Shown here in pieces: positions 25,810 through 34,478 of a stretch of 64,000 nt of DNA. Source of the stretch: DATBHW01 sp035307385 (GTDB lineage Bacteria; Chloroflexota; Ktedonobacteria; Ktedonobacterales; DATBGS01); NCBI GenBank assembly GCA_035307385.1, contig DATGID010000019.1:62001-126000 (forward strand), written 5' to 3'. The notes below the pieces were generated by a model. That model was not told the origin of the DNA and ran no database searches. It worked only from the letters and a program-made list of their open reading frames with translations. The stretch's first letter is position 1; each line of letters starts with the position of its first letter. The position numbers and the translations under genes are program-made.

Positions 25810-26643
25810 ATGTCAACACAGCCACCATTTCTACCCATCTCTTCAGGAGACTATAATGAGTTCGGCGACGCGCCAACGATGCCCAGCCAGATTCCCCTAC
25901 CAGAGCGAGTGTCGCTGCCTCTGCCGCCGCAGTATGACCCCCACGCGCCAACACAGCTTCCTCAGCAGCCGAGCTTTCCGACACCACTGGACCCGCTCTG
26001 GTCGCCTGCCCCTACCATGAACGCACCTGAGCAGGCTGGTAGATTTCCCCCGACGGTGCGAGATGTTGGCGTTCCGCCCATGCCGGGCGCGCCAGATAGG
26101 CCACCCAGGAAACGCCGTATCGGCCTGCTGACGCTGATCGGTGTCGCGCTGGTCGTGGTGGTCGTCGCAGTCGTTGGCTACTTTGCCCTGGGTTTGGGCA
26201 GCACGACAGCGACGCTTCCCTGTTCACTGGGAGGCTATACGGCTTTCACCAGCCCGGACCATACGTTCTGCCTGGATTATCCCACCGGCTGGCAGGTCAT
26301 GAACCCGTCCAGGGGGAGCGGCGCGCAGTTCAGCGGTCCGGCGCATCAGGTCTTCACCGCTGCCAATCTCGGCGCGTACTCCGGGACAGCAGCAGGCTTT
26401 GATCGAGCGGTTTGTCTAAATCTAGGGGGCATCGCTGGCCTGCCGATCACCCTCACGCTGGCAGGGCAGACCTGGACCCAGCGACTCTGCTTTCTTGATG
26501 CTGACCACTATCGGACCATCATCGAGTCTAGCGTGTATCAAGGCAAGCTTTACCATATGGATTACGGGTCAGCGACGCTCACGTTTCTGAGTAATCGCAG
26601 CCAGTTTTTCACACCCATGGAACAGAGCTTTCGCTTCTTGTAG
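25810..26643 (+). CDS. Single-pass membrane protein with Pro-rich tail and extracellular domain
   Basis: A 277-residue protein. Residues 1-105 are Pro/Gln-rich and cytoplasmic. KKR-type positive charges precede a membrane helix (about 108-132, LTLIGVALVVVVVAVVGYFAL). The extracellular part (about 140-277) contains CSLGGYTAFTSPDHTFCLDYPTGWQV, resembling the start of PsbP-like lipoprotein domains, and four Cys. The Pro/Thr-rich tail could be a substrate of the neighbouring kinases (inference). It lies between kinases 2 and 3 on the same strand. The ribosome binding site is weak, so the start is not certain. Confidence 0.6.
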   Translation: MSTQPPFLPISSGDYNEFGDAPTMPSQIPLPERVSLPLPPQYDPHAPTQLPQQPSFPTPLDPLWSPAPTMNAPEQAGRFPPTVRDVGVPPMPGAPDRPPRKRRIGLLTLIGVALVVVVVAVVGYFALGLGSTTATLPCSLGGYTAFTSPDHTFCLDYPTGWQVMNPSRGSGAQFSGPAHQVFTAANLGAYSGTAAGFDRAVCLNLGGIAGLPITLTLAGQTWTQRLCFLDADHYRTIIESSVYQGKLYHMDYGSATLTFLSNRSQFFTPMEQSFRFL

Positions 26644-26836
26644 ATCAGAATGCCTCAGCAGGGCTGGATAATAGCCACGTTTGAAGGATGAATGCCCAGG
26701 GTTCGCTCTTCTTTTCTTTGGTATACTTTAAGAAGAGATGATTCTGCCCTGCTGAACTCGCCGCGCTGGCTTGCGACGGAACTGACGGCGTAGGCTTCCG
26801 GCAGGGCGACAGTATCTGCATAAAGCGGGTGGCAGC

Positions 26837-28000
26837 ATGGCTGGCGCAGGCGGACTGATTGGGCAACGGATTGGACCCTATGTGCTTCAGGGGCTGCTGG
26901 GCACTGGAGGCATGGGCGCGGTTTATCGCGCCCGGGATATGCGGCTGGGGCGCGCGGTTGCCATCAAAGTGATTGATGTCAGCGTGGGCAATGGGCCGCG
27001 CTTTGCGGCGCGGTTCCAGCGCGAGGCGCGGGCGCTGGCGCAGCTTGACCACCCCAACATTTTGCCGCTGTGGGATGTCGGCCAGGTGGGCCACCTGCTC
27101 TATCTGGTGACACCCGTGGTGGAAGGCGGCTCTCTGCGCGATCTGCGGCTGCGGCTGGGCGGCAGCGTGCCGCCAAAGCAGGCGTTTGGCCTGGCAATTC
27201 AGGTGGCCGATGCGTTGCAGCACGCCCACGAGCGCGGCATCATCCATCGCGATGTGAAGCCGGGCAATTTGCTGCTGCATCCCGATGGCCGGATTATGCT
27301 GGCCGATTTTGGCATCGCCCGCTCGCTGCATGATGGCGCGGAGATCAGCGCCACCGACCTGGCGATTGGCACGCCGCATTATATCGCGCCAGAGCAGGCG
27401 CTGGGCGATCAGGTGGATGGTCGCGCCGATGTCTATAGCCTGGGCGCGGTGCTGTATGAACTGCTCAGTGGACGCCCGCCCTATCTGGCTGAATCCGCTA
27501 CGCGGGTGCTGGTGCAGGTATTGGATGGGCCGCCCCCGCCGCTGCTGCAAGTCAATTCCTCGCTTTCGCTGGCGGTGCAGACGGTGGTGATGCACGCGCT
27601 GGTCAGCCAGCCCGATCAGCGCTATGCGACGGCGGGCGCGTTTGCCGCCGATATGCGCCGGGTGCTGGAGCTTGGCCTGTTCTTTGCCGGGCAGTCGCTC
27701 TCTGGTCCTGCCTTGCCGCGTGTGACCAGGCAATTGCCTCGTTCGCCGGTTGCGTCCCTTTCTCAGCCGCCCGCCGGGCAGATGGCGTCTGCTCCAGCCG
27801 TGCCGCCTGCGCGCCCGCTGGTGGGAGAGAAGATGATGCCTGCTGGCCCGGCACCTGCGCCCGACCGCCCGACGTGGAAGCCGGTGCCCAAAGAACCGCC
27901 GCCCGCGCCGCGGTCGCTGCGGCTGGCGGTGGTGATGACGATTCTGGTGATTCTCTTCCTGGGCGGTGTCATTGCGACGGCGCTGATTATCAATCGTTGA
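26837..28000 (+). CDS. Ser/Thr protein kinase with C-terminal membrane anchor (kinase 3)
   Basis: A 387-residue PknB-type kinase. The kinase domain has GTGGMGAVY, K44 (VAIKV), a RDVKPGNLLL catalytic loop, DFGIARSL and an IAPEQAL block. A Pro-rich linker (about 300-360) leads to a terminal membrane helix (about 364-385), after which only NR remains. Unlike kinases 1 and 2 it has no extracellular sensor. It may act with the membrane protein at 25810-26643. PKPxN residue HRDVKPG differs from the usual PAN by a Gly. A minus 10-like TATACT lies at 26722-26727. Confidence 0.88.
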   Translation: MAGAGGLIGQRIGPYVLQGLLGTGGMGAVYRARDMRLGRAVAIKVIDVSVGNGPRFAARFQREARALAQLDHPNILPLWDVGQVGHLLYLVTPVVEGGSLRDLRLRLGGSVPPKQAFGLAIQVADALQHAHERGIIHRDVKPGNLLLHPDGRIMLADFGIARSLHDGAEISATDLAIGTPHYIAPEQALGDQVDGRADVYSLGAVLYELLSGRPPYLAESATRVLVQVLDGPPPPLLQVNSSLSLAVQTVVMHALVSQPDQRYATAGAFAADMRRVLELGLFFAGQSLSGPALPRVTRQLPRSPVASLSQPPAGQMASAPAVPPARPLVGEKMMPAGPAPAPDRPTWKPVPKEPPPAPRSLRLAVVMTILVILFLGGVIATALIINR

Positions 28001-28022
28001 GCAGAGCCACTCACTTGAGCGC

Positions 28023-28051
28023 TTGACACCGCCAGCCAGGTTGTGTATAGT
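28023..28051 (+). promoter_or_regulatory. Strong sigma-70 promoter of galU
   Basis: TTGACA (28023-28028), a 17-bp spacer and TATAGT (28046-28051), followed by a leader of about 150 nt. Confidence 0.8.
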
Positions 28052-28208
28052 AGGCGCGTTTGGAAGCAGAGATGCTGTGCAAGCGGTGCTGTATGGTGCC
28101 TGCTCCGGCCAGCCATCAAGGAGAACTCTGGCATATTCCCTGCGGGTATATTTCGTGCGATACGGCGCATCGGCGCAAACGATAGCTCATCATAGAAAGT
28201 AGCCCATT

Positions 28209-29084
28209 ATGAAAATACGCAAAGCAGTAATTCCGGCGGCTGGCCTGGGAACGCGGCTCCTTCCGGCAACCAAAGCCACGCCCAAAGAGATGCTCCCGCT
28301 GGCCGATAAGCCCTCCATCCAATACATCATCGAGGAGGCTGTGGCTTCAGGTATCGAGCATGTGATTGTGATTACCAGCCGTACCAAGCGTATCATCGAG
28401 GATCATTTTGATTCATCACCCGAATTGGAGCGGATGCTGGAGCAAAAAGGCGACCACCAAACGCTGGAGATGCTGCGGAAGATCGAGGATATGGCCCAGG
28501 TGACGTTTACCCGCCAGCCCAAGCCACAGGGCCTGGGGCACGCCATCAAGATGGCGAGAGACCTGGTGGGTGATGAGCCGTTTGGCGTTATGCTGCCCGA
28601 TGACTTGATCGATACGAATGCCGGAACGCCCTGCCTGCGCCAGTTGATGGATGTGTATGAGCAACACGAGGGGTCGGTGCTGGCGGTGATGCACGTGCCG
28701 CGTGAGCACGTTTCGCGCTATGGCATCATTTCGGGGAAGCAGGTCGCTGAGCGCACCTGGCGCGTGAGCGAGACGGTGGAAAAGCCGCCCGTTGACCGCG
28801 CGCCCTCGGACCTGGCAATTGTGGGGCGCTACGTGCTGACGCCGGAAATCTTTACACTACTGGAGCAGACGAAGCCGGGGAGCGGCGGCGAGGTACAGGT
28901 GACGGATGCGATTGACGCGCTGCTGGGGATGCAGTCGGTCTTTGCCTATGAGTTCACGGGCACGCGCTACGACATGGGCGATAAGCTGGGCTGGCTGACG
29001 ACATCGGTTGCCTACGCGCTCAAACGCCCCGATCTGGCCCCTGGCATGAAAGCCTTTTTGCGCGGGTTGAATCTGGATGAGTAG
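28209..29084 (+). CDS. galU: UTP-glucose-1-phosphate uridylyltransferase
   Basis: Makes UDP-glucose from UTP and glucose 1-phosphate for cell-surface polysaccharides and glycolipids. The 291-residue length is typical for bacterial GalU. Visible motifs: AVIPAAGLGTRLLPATKATPKEMLP (nucleotide loop), QKPQGLGHA-type block (PKPQGLGHAI), PDDLI (metal site) and VSETVEKP with the active Lys. The gene has its own consensus promoter and ends at a long palindrome. It is not in an operon with other sugar-nucleotide genes here; the nearest glycosyltransferase is the GT9 at 46644. Confidence 0.95.
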   Translation: MKIRKAVIPAAGLGTRLLPATKATPKEMLPLADKPSIQYIIEEAVASGIEHVIVITSRTKRIIEDHFDSSPELERMLEQKGDHQTLEMLRKIEDMAQVTFTRQPKPQGLGHAIKMARDLVGDEPFGVMLPDDLIDTNAGTPCLRQLMDVYEQHEGSVLAVMHVPREHVSRYGIISGKQVAERTWRVSETVEKPPVDRAPSDLAIVGRYVLTPEIFTLLEQTKPGSGGEVQVTDAIDALLGMQSVFAYEFTGTRYDMGDKLGWLTTSVAYALKRPDLAPGMKAFLRGLNLDE

Positions 29085-29088
29085 CACC

Positions 29089-29140
29089 ATTGCAAAGGGG
29101 CAGCAGAGGCCAGCGCTGGCCTCTGCTGCCCCTTTGCAAT
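29089..29140. terminator. 52-bp perfect palindrome, two-way terminator
   Basis: Two 26-nt arms (29089-29114 and 29115-29140) without any loop or mismatch lie between the convergent galU and UroD-family genes. No U tract follows. In RNA either strand would form a very stable hairpin. Confidence 0.7.
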
Positions 29141-29147
29141 ACCTGCT

Positions 29148-30149
29148 TTACGTGGGCGATGCGCCGCGCACGACCTGTACGATGGCCTCCAGGTTGGCTT
29201 TTGGCGTGGCGGGCGGGATGGAGCAGCCAGGAGCCAGCAAGAAGCGCTGGCTGCCGGTCAGTTCCAGGGCGGCGTGCGCTTCGTCGGCCACCTGCTGCGG
29301 CGAGTCATTCAGGAGGGTCGTTTTTTCGCTGATGCCGCCCATGACGGCTTTGCGGGTGCGCGTTTTCCCGTCGGCCAGGTCAGGGTTGCCCGGCAGCGTG
29401 GCCGCCCAACTGATGGCATGTACGGGATAGTCGGCCAGGAGGTCGAACATGATGTGCTGTCCGCAGTTGTGCAGCACGTTGAAGGGGGCGTGCTTGAAGG
29501 CGTCGATCACGCGCAGGTCATAGTCGACGCCAAAGGCGCGATACTGGTCCTGGGTGAGCTTGTCGGTGCTGGCCCAGCCGGTCGTGGCGTAAAAGATGCC
29601 GCTGGCTCCGGCTTCGAGCGTGGCCTGGGCATAGGCGATGAACGTTTCGGTGATGACCTCCAGCGCCTGACGCAGCGCGCCAGGGTTGTCTTCGATGGAG
29701 GTTTGCACCGGCTCGAACTTGTTGCCAACCAGATATTTGGCGACGGAGAGCGGGCTGAAGATGGTGTGGATGAAATACGCCTGCCCTTTCAGGTCGTTGC
29801 CGATCAGGCGCAGCGCTTGAAGCTGCTCGCCCAGCGCGCCCCGGCTGGGGTCGAGCGCGCGCAGCCGTCGCCAGTCGCCCTGTTCCTGCACGGGAGTGGC
29901 AAGGAAGCTGGGGCCACGGTTGGCGTCGCCCGATGGCTGGAGCTTCGCGCCCCAGTCTTCGACGTGATACGAGGCGCGCGGGTTGAACTTCATATAGTCA
30001 CAGTCGTAAGCGTGGTAGTTTTCCAGCATCGCCTGGGCCACATCTTCAGGCTGCCATTCGCGCAAATAGCTGTGGCCCCACATGCTGGCCGGGACCCGAT
30101 CCACCGGCTCGCCGCGCGCGGCGGCGTTCACGCGCTCGATTTTATTCAT
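29148..30149 (-). CDS. Uroporphyrinogen-decarboxylase-family protein, probable methyltransferase
   Basis: A 333-residue TIM-barrel member of the UroD family. The true HemE signature is missing. The zinc-site residues of the MtaA/CmuA methyltransferase branch are visible: H-x-C in LHNCGQ (about residues 230-235) and C in LAPGCSIPPATP (about 308). It therefore probably transfers a methyl group to or from a cobamide or other thiol acceptor. No corrinoid protein or reactivation gene is in the window, so the partner is unknown. It is single and convergent with galU. Confidence 0.8.
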   Translation of the reverse strand: MNKIERVNAAARGEPVDRVPASMWGHSYLREWQPEDVAQAMLENYHAYDCDYMKFNPRASYHVEDWGAKLQPSGDANRGPSFLATPVQEQGDWRRLRALDPSRGALGEQLQALRLIGNDLKGQAYFIHTIFSPLSVAKYLVGNKFEPVQTSIEDNPGALRQALEVITETFIAYAQATLEAGASGIFYATTGWASTDKLTQDQYRAFGVDYDLRVIDAFKHAPFNVLHNCGQHIMFDLLADYPVHAISWAATLPGNPDLADGKTRTRKAVMGGISEKTTLLNDSPQQVADEAHAALELTGSQRFLLAPGCSIPPATPKANLEAIVQVVRGASPT

Positions 30150-30250
30150 GGTGTGTTCCTTGCCTCTCTGCCTTGCCTATCGTTAGATGTGTTATCTTCT
30201 CTTCAGTTCTCGCTCGCCTAAGATCAAGGATTGCCAAAGCCGTCAGTTGT

Positions 30251-31501
30251 TTACTTGGCCTCCCAACTGCCACCATGTCCATCAATATCTAAACTTTCCC
30301 ATGTGCCAACAAGGTAACCGTTAGGTTGCACTTTTCCAGCAAATTTCAAATTTTGTAAAGAATTCTTACTTGCAACAATAAAAGCGAGATCACCTTTAGT
30401 GTTGATTGTGCCTTCAAAAACACTTCGCACAGAAGAACTGTGAACAAAATCCCCCTTTGCGAGACCCCCACTTTGGGTAATTGCTAAAAACTCTATATTA
30501 GATGGAGAACTATTATTGGTTTTCATTGTACCAACATATGATTTCTTTAGCTGAGGGAAAAGACCAAGTTTTTCTGCTAACCCGGCAGGGTCGCTGTAAT
30601 CAGGAGCCACCTGCAAGAGCATTTTAAGTTGTTCTTTAGTTGCTGCAAGTTGTCCTTCCTGCGCAAACTGAACGGCGCTCTCATACATCCAGGCGTGTTG
30701 GAGATTCACCTGGGCGATACTGACAGCCTGTTTTGCTTCAGCATTTTGTGGCTCCAGCCCCAGCAGCGCTTGCCACGCGCCAATTTCCTGTCCCCATTCT
30801 CCCACTTTTCGTGCCTGAAGCGCCAGTATTCTTAGCCTTTGTATGCGACGCGGCAGTAGTTGTTGTTGGAGTTGGGCCATAAAGGTGGCGAGCGTTTTGC
30901 GCCCGAAGTTGGGATCACGATCAAGCACTTGCTGCCAGAGCGCTGCCGCCCGCTCCAGATCGCCTTCGGCCTTTGCCGCCACGCCTGTTCGATAGAGGGT
31001 ATTCAGGTCGGCGTCTGGCGGAGGGGGCGCTGGCTGCGCTCTCACCAGGTCTGGCTCTTTGGCGGCTGGAGGCGGCGTGAGTTGTGCCGGGCGGATTGGT
31101 GGGACGAGCGGAGCGGGCATGATCTGGCTGAGTGCAACCAGCAAGCCGCTCAAGCCTTGCTCGTAGTGGGCTTTGAAGTCGACCCATTGGATGCCGTTGA
31201 GGTCAATGGGAACCTTTGGGCACGTCTGGTACTCCAGGGGAAGAATGATCTTGTTTTGGGATTGGGCGTAGCGATATTCCATGCGCACATACTTTGATTC
31301 GGCTGCCTCGGGAGAAAGCGCGATGAGCAGGATGTGGCAGCGATCAATCGCCTTTTGCAGTTCGTCCATCCAGTTTTGCCCGGCTTCCAGCTTGCGGCGG
31401 TCAACCCAGACGTGGAAGCTGCGCGCCTGTAGGTCTGCCTCAAGGCGGTCCACAAAGGCGCTGTTGGTCCGAGAATAGCTGATGAATATGGAGATCGCCA
31501 T
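30251..31501 (-). CDS. TIR-TPR protein with C-terminal beta domain
   Basis: A 416-residue protein. Residues 1-130 are a TIR domain (FISYSRTNSAFVDRL, VDRRKLEAGQNWMDEL, LLIALSPEAAESKYVRMEYRYA), with E75 in the position of the catalytic Glu of NAD-cleaving TIR domains. A Pro-rich hinge leads to TPR-like helices (about 165-280). A Gly/Ser/Asn-rich beta domain (about 290-416) ends in GSWEAK. The part after residue 280 is encoded by clearly AT-richer DNA. NADase or scaffold function cannot be told from sequence. The ATG at 31501 is chosen because the TIR strand starts at once; an upstream TTG is possible. Confidence 0.8.
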   Translation of the reverse strand: MAISIFISYSRTNSAFVDRLEADLQARSFHVWVDRRKLEAGQNWMDELQKAIDRCHILLIALSPEAAESKYVRMEYRYAQSQNKIILPLEYQTCPKVPIDLNGIQWVDFKAHYEQGLSGLLVALSQIMPAPLVPPIRPAQLTPPPAAKEPDLVRAQPAPPPPDADLNTLYRTGVAAKAEGDLERAAALWQQVLDRDPNFGRKTLATFMAQLQQQLLPRRIQRLRILALQARKVGEWGQEIGAWQALLGLEPQNAEAKQAVSIAQVNLQHAWMYESAVQFAQEGQLAATKEQLKMLLQVAPDYSDPAGLAEKLGLFPQLKKSYVGTMKTNNSSPSNIEFLAITQSGGLAKGDFVHSSSVRSVFEGTINTKGDLAFIVASKNSLQNLKFAGKVQPNGYLVGTWESLDIDGHGGSWEAK

Positions 31502-31611
31502 CGCCAGCACCCGCTCCCTCTGCAAAATTCCTGCTTGCTTTCCAACCTTGCGTTTATTGTAGCGAATTTCTCTTCAACTGGGAAGCTATCCGCCCCCGAT
31601 TTTGGGGTCAC

Positions 31612-31640
31612 TTGAAACCATCTCTTGGAAAGCATATCAT
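31612..31640 (+). promoter_or_regulatory. Promoter of the PAP2-like gene
   Basis: TTGAAA (31612-31617), a 17-bp spacer and TATCAT (31635-31640), about 65 bp before the start at 31711. Confidence 0.6.
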
Positions 31641-31710
31641 CATAGCACGGTGTCTTATGGTTCCGTTGGAAGAGGGAGTGCGTCCCTTTGTATGCAGGTG
31701 TTGGAGAAGC

Positions 31711-32313
31711 ATGACCACGAAAAGAGAGGCGCTGGCGCTGCGTGCCGCCGAATGGGTCTCCCTGGCTGGCAGCCCGTTCTTGTTGGCAGCACTGCTGCTG
31801 CTGATTGTCTCCTGGCACGCGACGCATCGTGTCTGGCCTACGCTTGGCTGGGCCGCGCTGGCAGCGGCTTTTGTCACGGTGGGGCCGCTGATCTTGCTGG
31901 CGGTGGCCGTCAGCGCAGGACGGGTAGGCAATCTTGACCTGGACCTGCGGCACGAACGCCCCTGGCCGATGGTAATCGCGCTGGGCATTACCGTGGTGGG
32001 GCTGATGGTCTTGTGGATGCTGGGCGCGCCGCATCTGCTGCTGATCTTGCTGATTTCGACGCTGATTGGTGGGACGGTGGCGCTGTTGATTACGCTGCGC
32101 TGGAAGGTGAGCATTCACGCGGGCGGCGCGGCGGGGGCTGCCACGGTGATGGCCCTGCTCTATGGCGCGCAAGCGCTGCCGCTGATGATTGGCGTGGCGT
32201 TGATTGGCTGGTCGCGCGTGGTGCTGGGCAAGCATACCTGGCCGCAGGTGCTGGTGGGCGCGGCTATCTCCATCCTGATAACTGTGGTGGTCTTTGGCAT
32301 TGGCTGGCCCTGA
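31711..32313 (+). CDS. PAP2-like integral membrane protein
   Basis: A 200-residue protein with about five or six helices and a PAP2-type signature: RHERPWPM (motif 1 region), WKVSIHAGG (in place of PSGH) and WSRVVLGKHTWPQVLVGA (SRxxxxxHxxxD, with the final Asp replaced by Gln). The Lys/Arg/His phosphate-binding residues are largely kept. It may be a lipid-phosphate phosphatase with altered activity, or a membrane protein that only keeps the fold. The start at 31711 has GGAG close upstream. It is followed 87 bp later by coaBC. Confidence 0.7.
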   Translation: MTTKREALALRAAEWVSLAGSPFLLAALLLLIVSWHATHRVWPTLGWAALAAAFVTVGPLILLAVAVSAGRVGNLDLDLRHERPWPMVIALGITVVGLMVLWMLGAPHLLLILLISTLIGGTVALLITLRWKVSIHAGGAAGAATVMALLYGAQALPLMIGVALIGWSRVVLGKHTWPQVLVGAAISILITVVVFGIGWP

Positions 32314-32400
32314 ACTTCTTGCGGCTGATTTTTGCCCGGCAAGGTTGTTCGTCTTCTTACCTGGTATGCTGATTGCTTAGAGATAGAAACGTGGGACGCA

Positions 32401-33675
32401 ATGGAGCAGGTACTCCACAACAAACGCCTGGTGGTGGGGGTGTGCGGGGGCATCGCCGCCTTTAAGGCGGTGGCCCTGGTGAGCCAGCTTCAGAAAGCCG
32501 GGGCGCTGGTCGATGTGATCATGACCGAGCACGCCAGCGAATTCGTCAGCGCGCTTTCCTTTAGTTCACTCAGTCATCGCCCGGTCTATGCTGATTTGTG
32601 GGAGCCAACCGGCCAGGCTGCGGCGCGGCATATCGAACTGGGGCGCGAGGCCGACCTGCTGGTGATTGTTCCGGCGACGGCGAACACGATTGCGAAGCTG
32701 GCGCATGGCATGGCCGATAACATGCTGGGCGCGGTGGCGCTGGCGACAACGGCGCCGCTGCTCGTTGCGCCTGCCATGGAGCAGGCTATGTATCGGCATC
32801 CGGCGACGCAGGCCAACCTTGCCACGCTGCGCAGTCGCGGCGCGATGATTGTCGAGCCGGAGGTAGGCACGCTGGCTTCGGGCGAGGTGGGCGCCGGACG
32901 CCTGCCTGAGCCAGAGACGCTGGTGCAGGCGATTCGTCAGGCGCTGGGCCGCGCGGGACCGCTGGCCGGGCGGCGCGTGGTGGTGACGGCTGGCGGCACG
33001 CAGGAGCCGATTGATCCGGTGCGCTTCATCGGCAATCGCTCGTCGGGGCTGATGGGCTACGCGCTGGCGGAGGAGGCGCGTGATCGCGGGGCCAGGGTGA
33101 CGTTGATTTCGGGGCCGGTGGGCCTGGCCCCGCCTTATGGCGTGGAGATGGTGCGCGTGCAGACGGCGCTGGAGATGCGCGCCGCTGTGCTGGCCGCGCT
33201 GGGGCTGAGAGCGCCTGGCAGTGAGCCAGCCGCTGCGGGCGCTGGACCGGGAGACTCGGCTGAGGCGCTGGTGATGGCGGCGGCGGTGGCCGACTATCGC
33301 GTGGAGCATCCGGCGGCGGAGAAGATGAAGAAAGAGCCGGGCAGCGGAGGGATGGCGTTGACACTGGTGCGCAATCCCGATATTCTGGCGGATGTGGACG
33401 AAGCGCTCAGGCAAGGCGCAAGCCGTCGGCTGGTGCGCGTGGGCTTCGCTGCGGAGACGACCAATCTTGAGGCATATGCGCGCGCCAAGCTGGCATCCAA
33501 GGGACTGGATTTGCTGGTGGCAAACGATGTCAGCCGGGCGGACAGTGGCTTTGGCACGACCACGAACAAGGTCTGGCTGCTGCATCGCGGCGGGCAGGTG
33601 GAAGACCTGGCGGTGTTGCCCAAGGCTGATGTGGCCGGGGTGATCTGGGACCGGGTGCAAGCGCTGCTGGCGTAG
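32401..33675 (+). CDS. coaBC: Phosphopantothenoylcysteine decarboxylase / phosphopantothenate-cysteine ligase
   Basis: A bifunctional enzyme of coenzyme A synthesis with 424 residues. The N-terminal flavoprotein half (1-180) decarboxylates phosphopantothenoylcysteine: GGIAAFKA, H77 (the active His, RHIEL) and an FMN region. The C-terminal half joins 4'-phosphopantothenate to cysteine: GGTQEPIDPVRFIGNRSSG, MAAAVADYRV and KMKKEPG. Two conserved spots differ from the E. coli type: PAMEQAMY has Glu (E127) where Asn is usual, and LASGEVGAGRL has Ser where Cys is usual. The start at 32401 is preferred because the beta strand follows at once. It feeds the several acyl-CoA enzymes in the window. Confidence 0.93.
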   Translation: MEQVLHNKRLVVGVCGGIAAFKAVALVSQLQKAGALVDVIMTEHASEFVSALSFSSLSHRPVYADLWEPTGQAAARHIELGREADLLVIVPATANTIAKLAHGMADNMLGAVALATTAPLLVAPAMEQAMYRHPATQANLATLRSRGAMIVEPEVGTLASGEVGAGRLPEPETLVQAIRQALGRAGPLAGRRVVVTAGGTQEPIDPVRFIGNRSSGLMGYALAEEARDRGARVTLISGPVGLAPPYGVEMVRVQTALEMRAAVLAALGLRAPGSEPAAAGAGPGDSAEALVMAAAVADYRVEHPAAEKMKKEPGSGGMALTLVRNPDILADVDEALRQGASRRLVRVGFAAETTNLEAYARAKLASKGLDLLVANDVSRADSGFGTTTNKVWLLHRGGQVEDLAVLPKADVAGVIWDRVQALLA

Positions 33676-33739
33676 GCAGCGCGCCCGACGCCAGGAGGCA
33701 AGATGCCTGGCTGGTCTAGTACTTCTGGACTATGGACCA

Positions 33740-33768
33740 TTGCTCCAGAAGAATGGATGACGTACAAT
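33740..33768 (+). promoter_or_regulatory. Promoter with hairpin, upstream of the coiled-coil gene
   Basis: TTGCTC (33740-33745), a 17-bp spacer and TACAAT (33763-33768). CTTCTGGA (33722-33729) and TCCAGAAG (33744-33751) form a hairpin that may close coaBC. A second small palindrome, GCCGTAT-C-ATACGGC, is at 33862-33876 in the leader. Confidence 0.6.
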
Positions 33769-33905
33769 ATGCCCAGTGACTGATGGAAAGAAGCTAGGCA
33801 AAGTATGGGCGGCAAGGCAGGTGGATGCGAGGGCGCAGGAGCCGCGAGATGCTCCTTATACGCCGTATCATACGGCATGAGCAGATATGCAGGAGGGGTT
33901 GAACA

Positions 33906-34334
33906 ATGGATCGCGCAAGCGCAGGTTTTGAAAGTATTGCTGAGATGCTGTTGCAGCAGAAGAAGCTGATGGATGCGCTGGAGGCGGAGAATCGGGAGCT
34001 GCGGCGTCAACTAGCGGAACTCCGGCGTGGCATTGGTATCGCTGTGGTCATTGAAGGCAAGACGATTCAGCTTGCTAGCGGCGCGTCGGACCCGGCCTTC
34101 CAGAATGGGCTGGCCGCTTTGGGGCAGTCTCCGGCGGCTAATCAGATTAGTCAACTCAATAACCAGATTAGCCAGTTAAATCTGGGGGCAGTCTCCGGCA
34201 GCTTCTCTTCTGGTATGACGCCGCCACCCAGCCCCGCGACGAGCGCACCGTTGTTCACGCCTGACAAGCCTGCCACCAATGGCAACGGCAACAATAATGG
34301 GCGCAATCCGCTGGCCGACAGCTTTGTCCTCTAG
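33906..34334 (+). CDS. Small coiled-coil protein with Asn/Pro-rich tail
   Basis: A 142-residue protein. Residues 8-40 form a strong coiled coil (IAEMLLQQKKLMDALEAENRELRRQLAELRR). A short beta-like stretch (AVVIEGKTIQLASG) is followed by a repeat-like NQISQLNNQISQLN and a Pro/Asn/Ser-rich tail. No known domain, signal peptide or membrane helix. AGGAGG lies nine bases upstream. It lies before the AIM24 gene; the two could be linked by read-through. The function is unknown. Confidence 0.6.
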   Translation: MDRASAGFESIAEMLLQQKKLMDALEAENRELRRQLAELRRGIGIAVVIEGKTIQLASGASDPAFQNGLAALGQSPAANQISQLNNQISQLNLGAVSGSFSSGMTPPPSPATSAPLFTPDKPATNGNGNNNGRNPLADSFVL

Positions 34335-34405
34335 GCTGGCGGAGCACATCCGCTTCCCTCTGTCGCCAGTGGCATGATATGATGAGCATATGGGCACACA
34401 CGTGC

Positions 34406-34427
34406 AGCCGACCAATGTTGGTCGGCT
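34406..34427 (+). terminator. Hairpin between the coiled-coil and AIM24 genes
   Basis: 10-bp arms (34406-34415 and 34418-34427) with a 2-nt loop, followed by ATCTGTTT. It is a terminator or attenuator 52 bp before the AIM24 start. Confidence 0.5.
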
Positions 34428-34478
34428 ATCTGTTTAGGCGTCTGGCCTGGAAGCCAGGCGAACGAGGGAGAATGTGTT

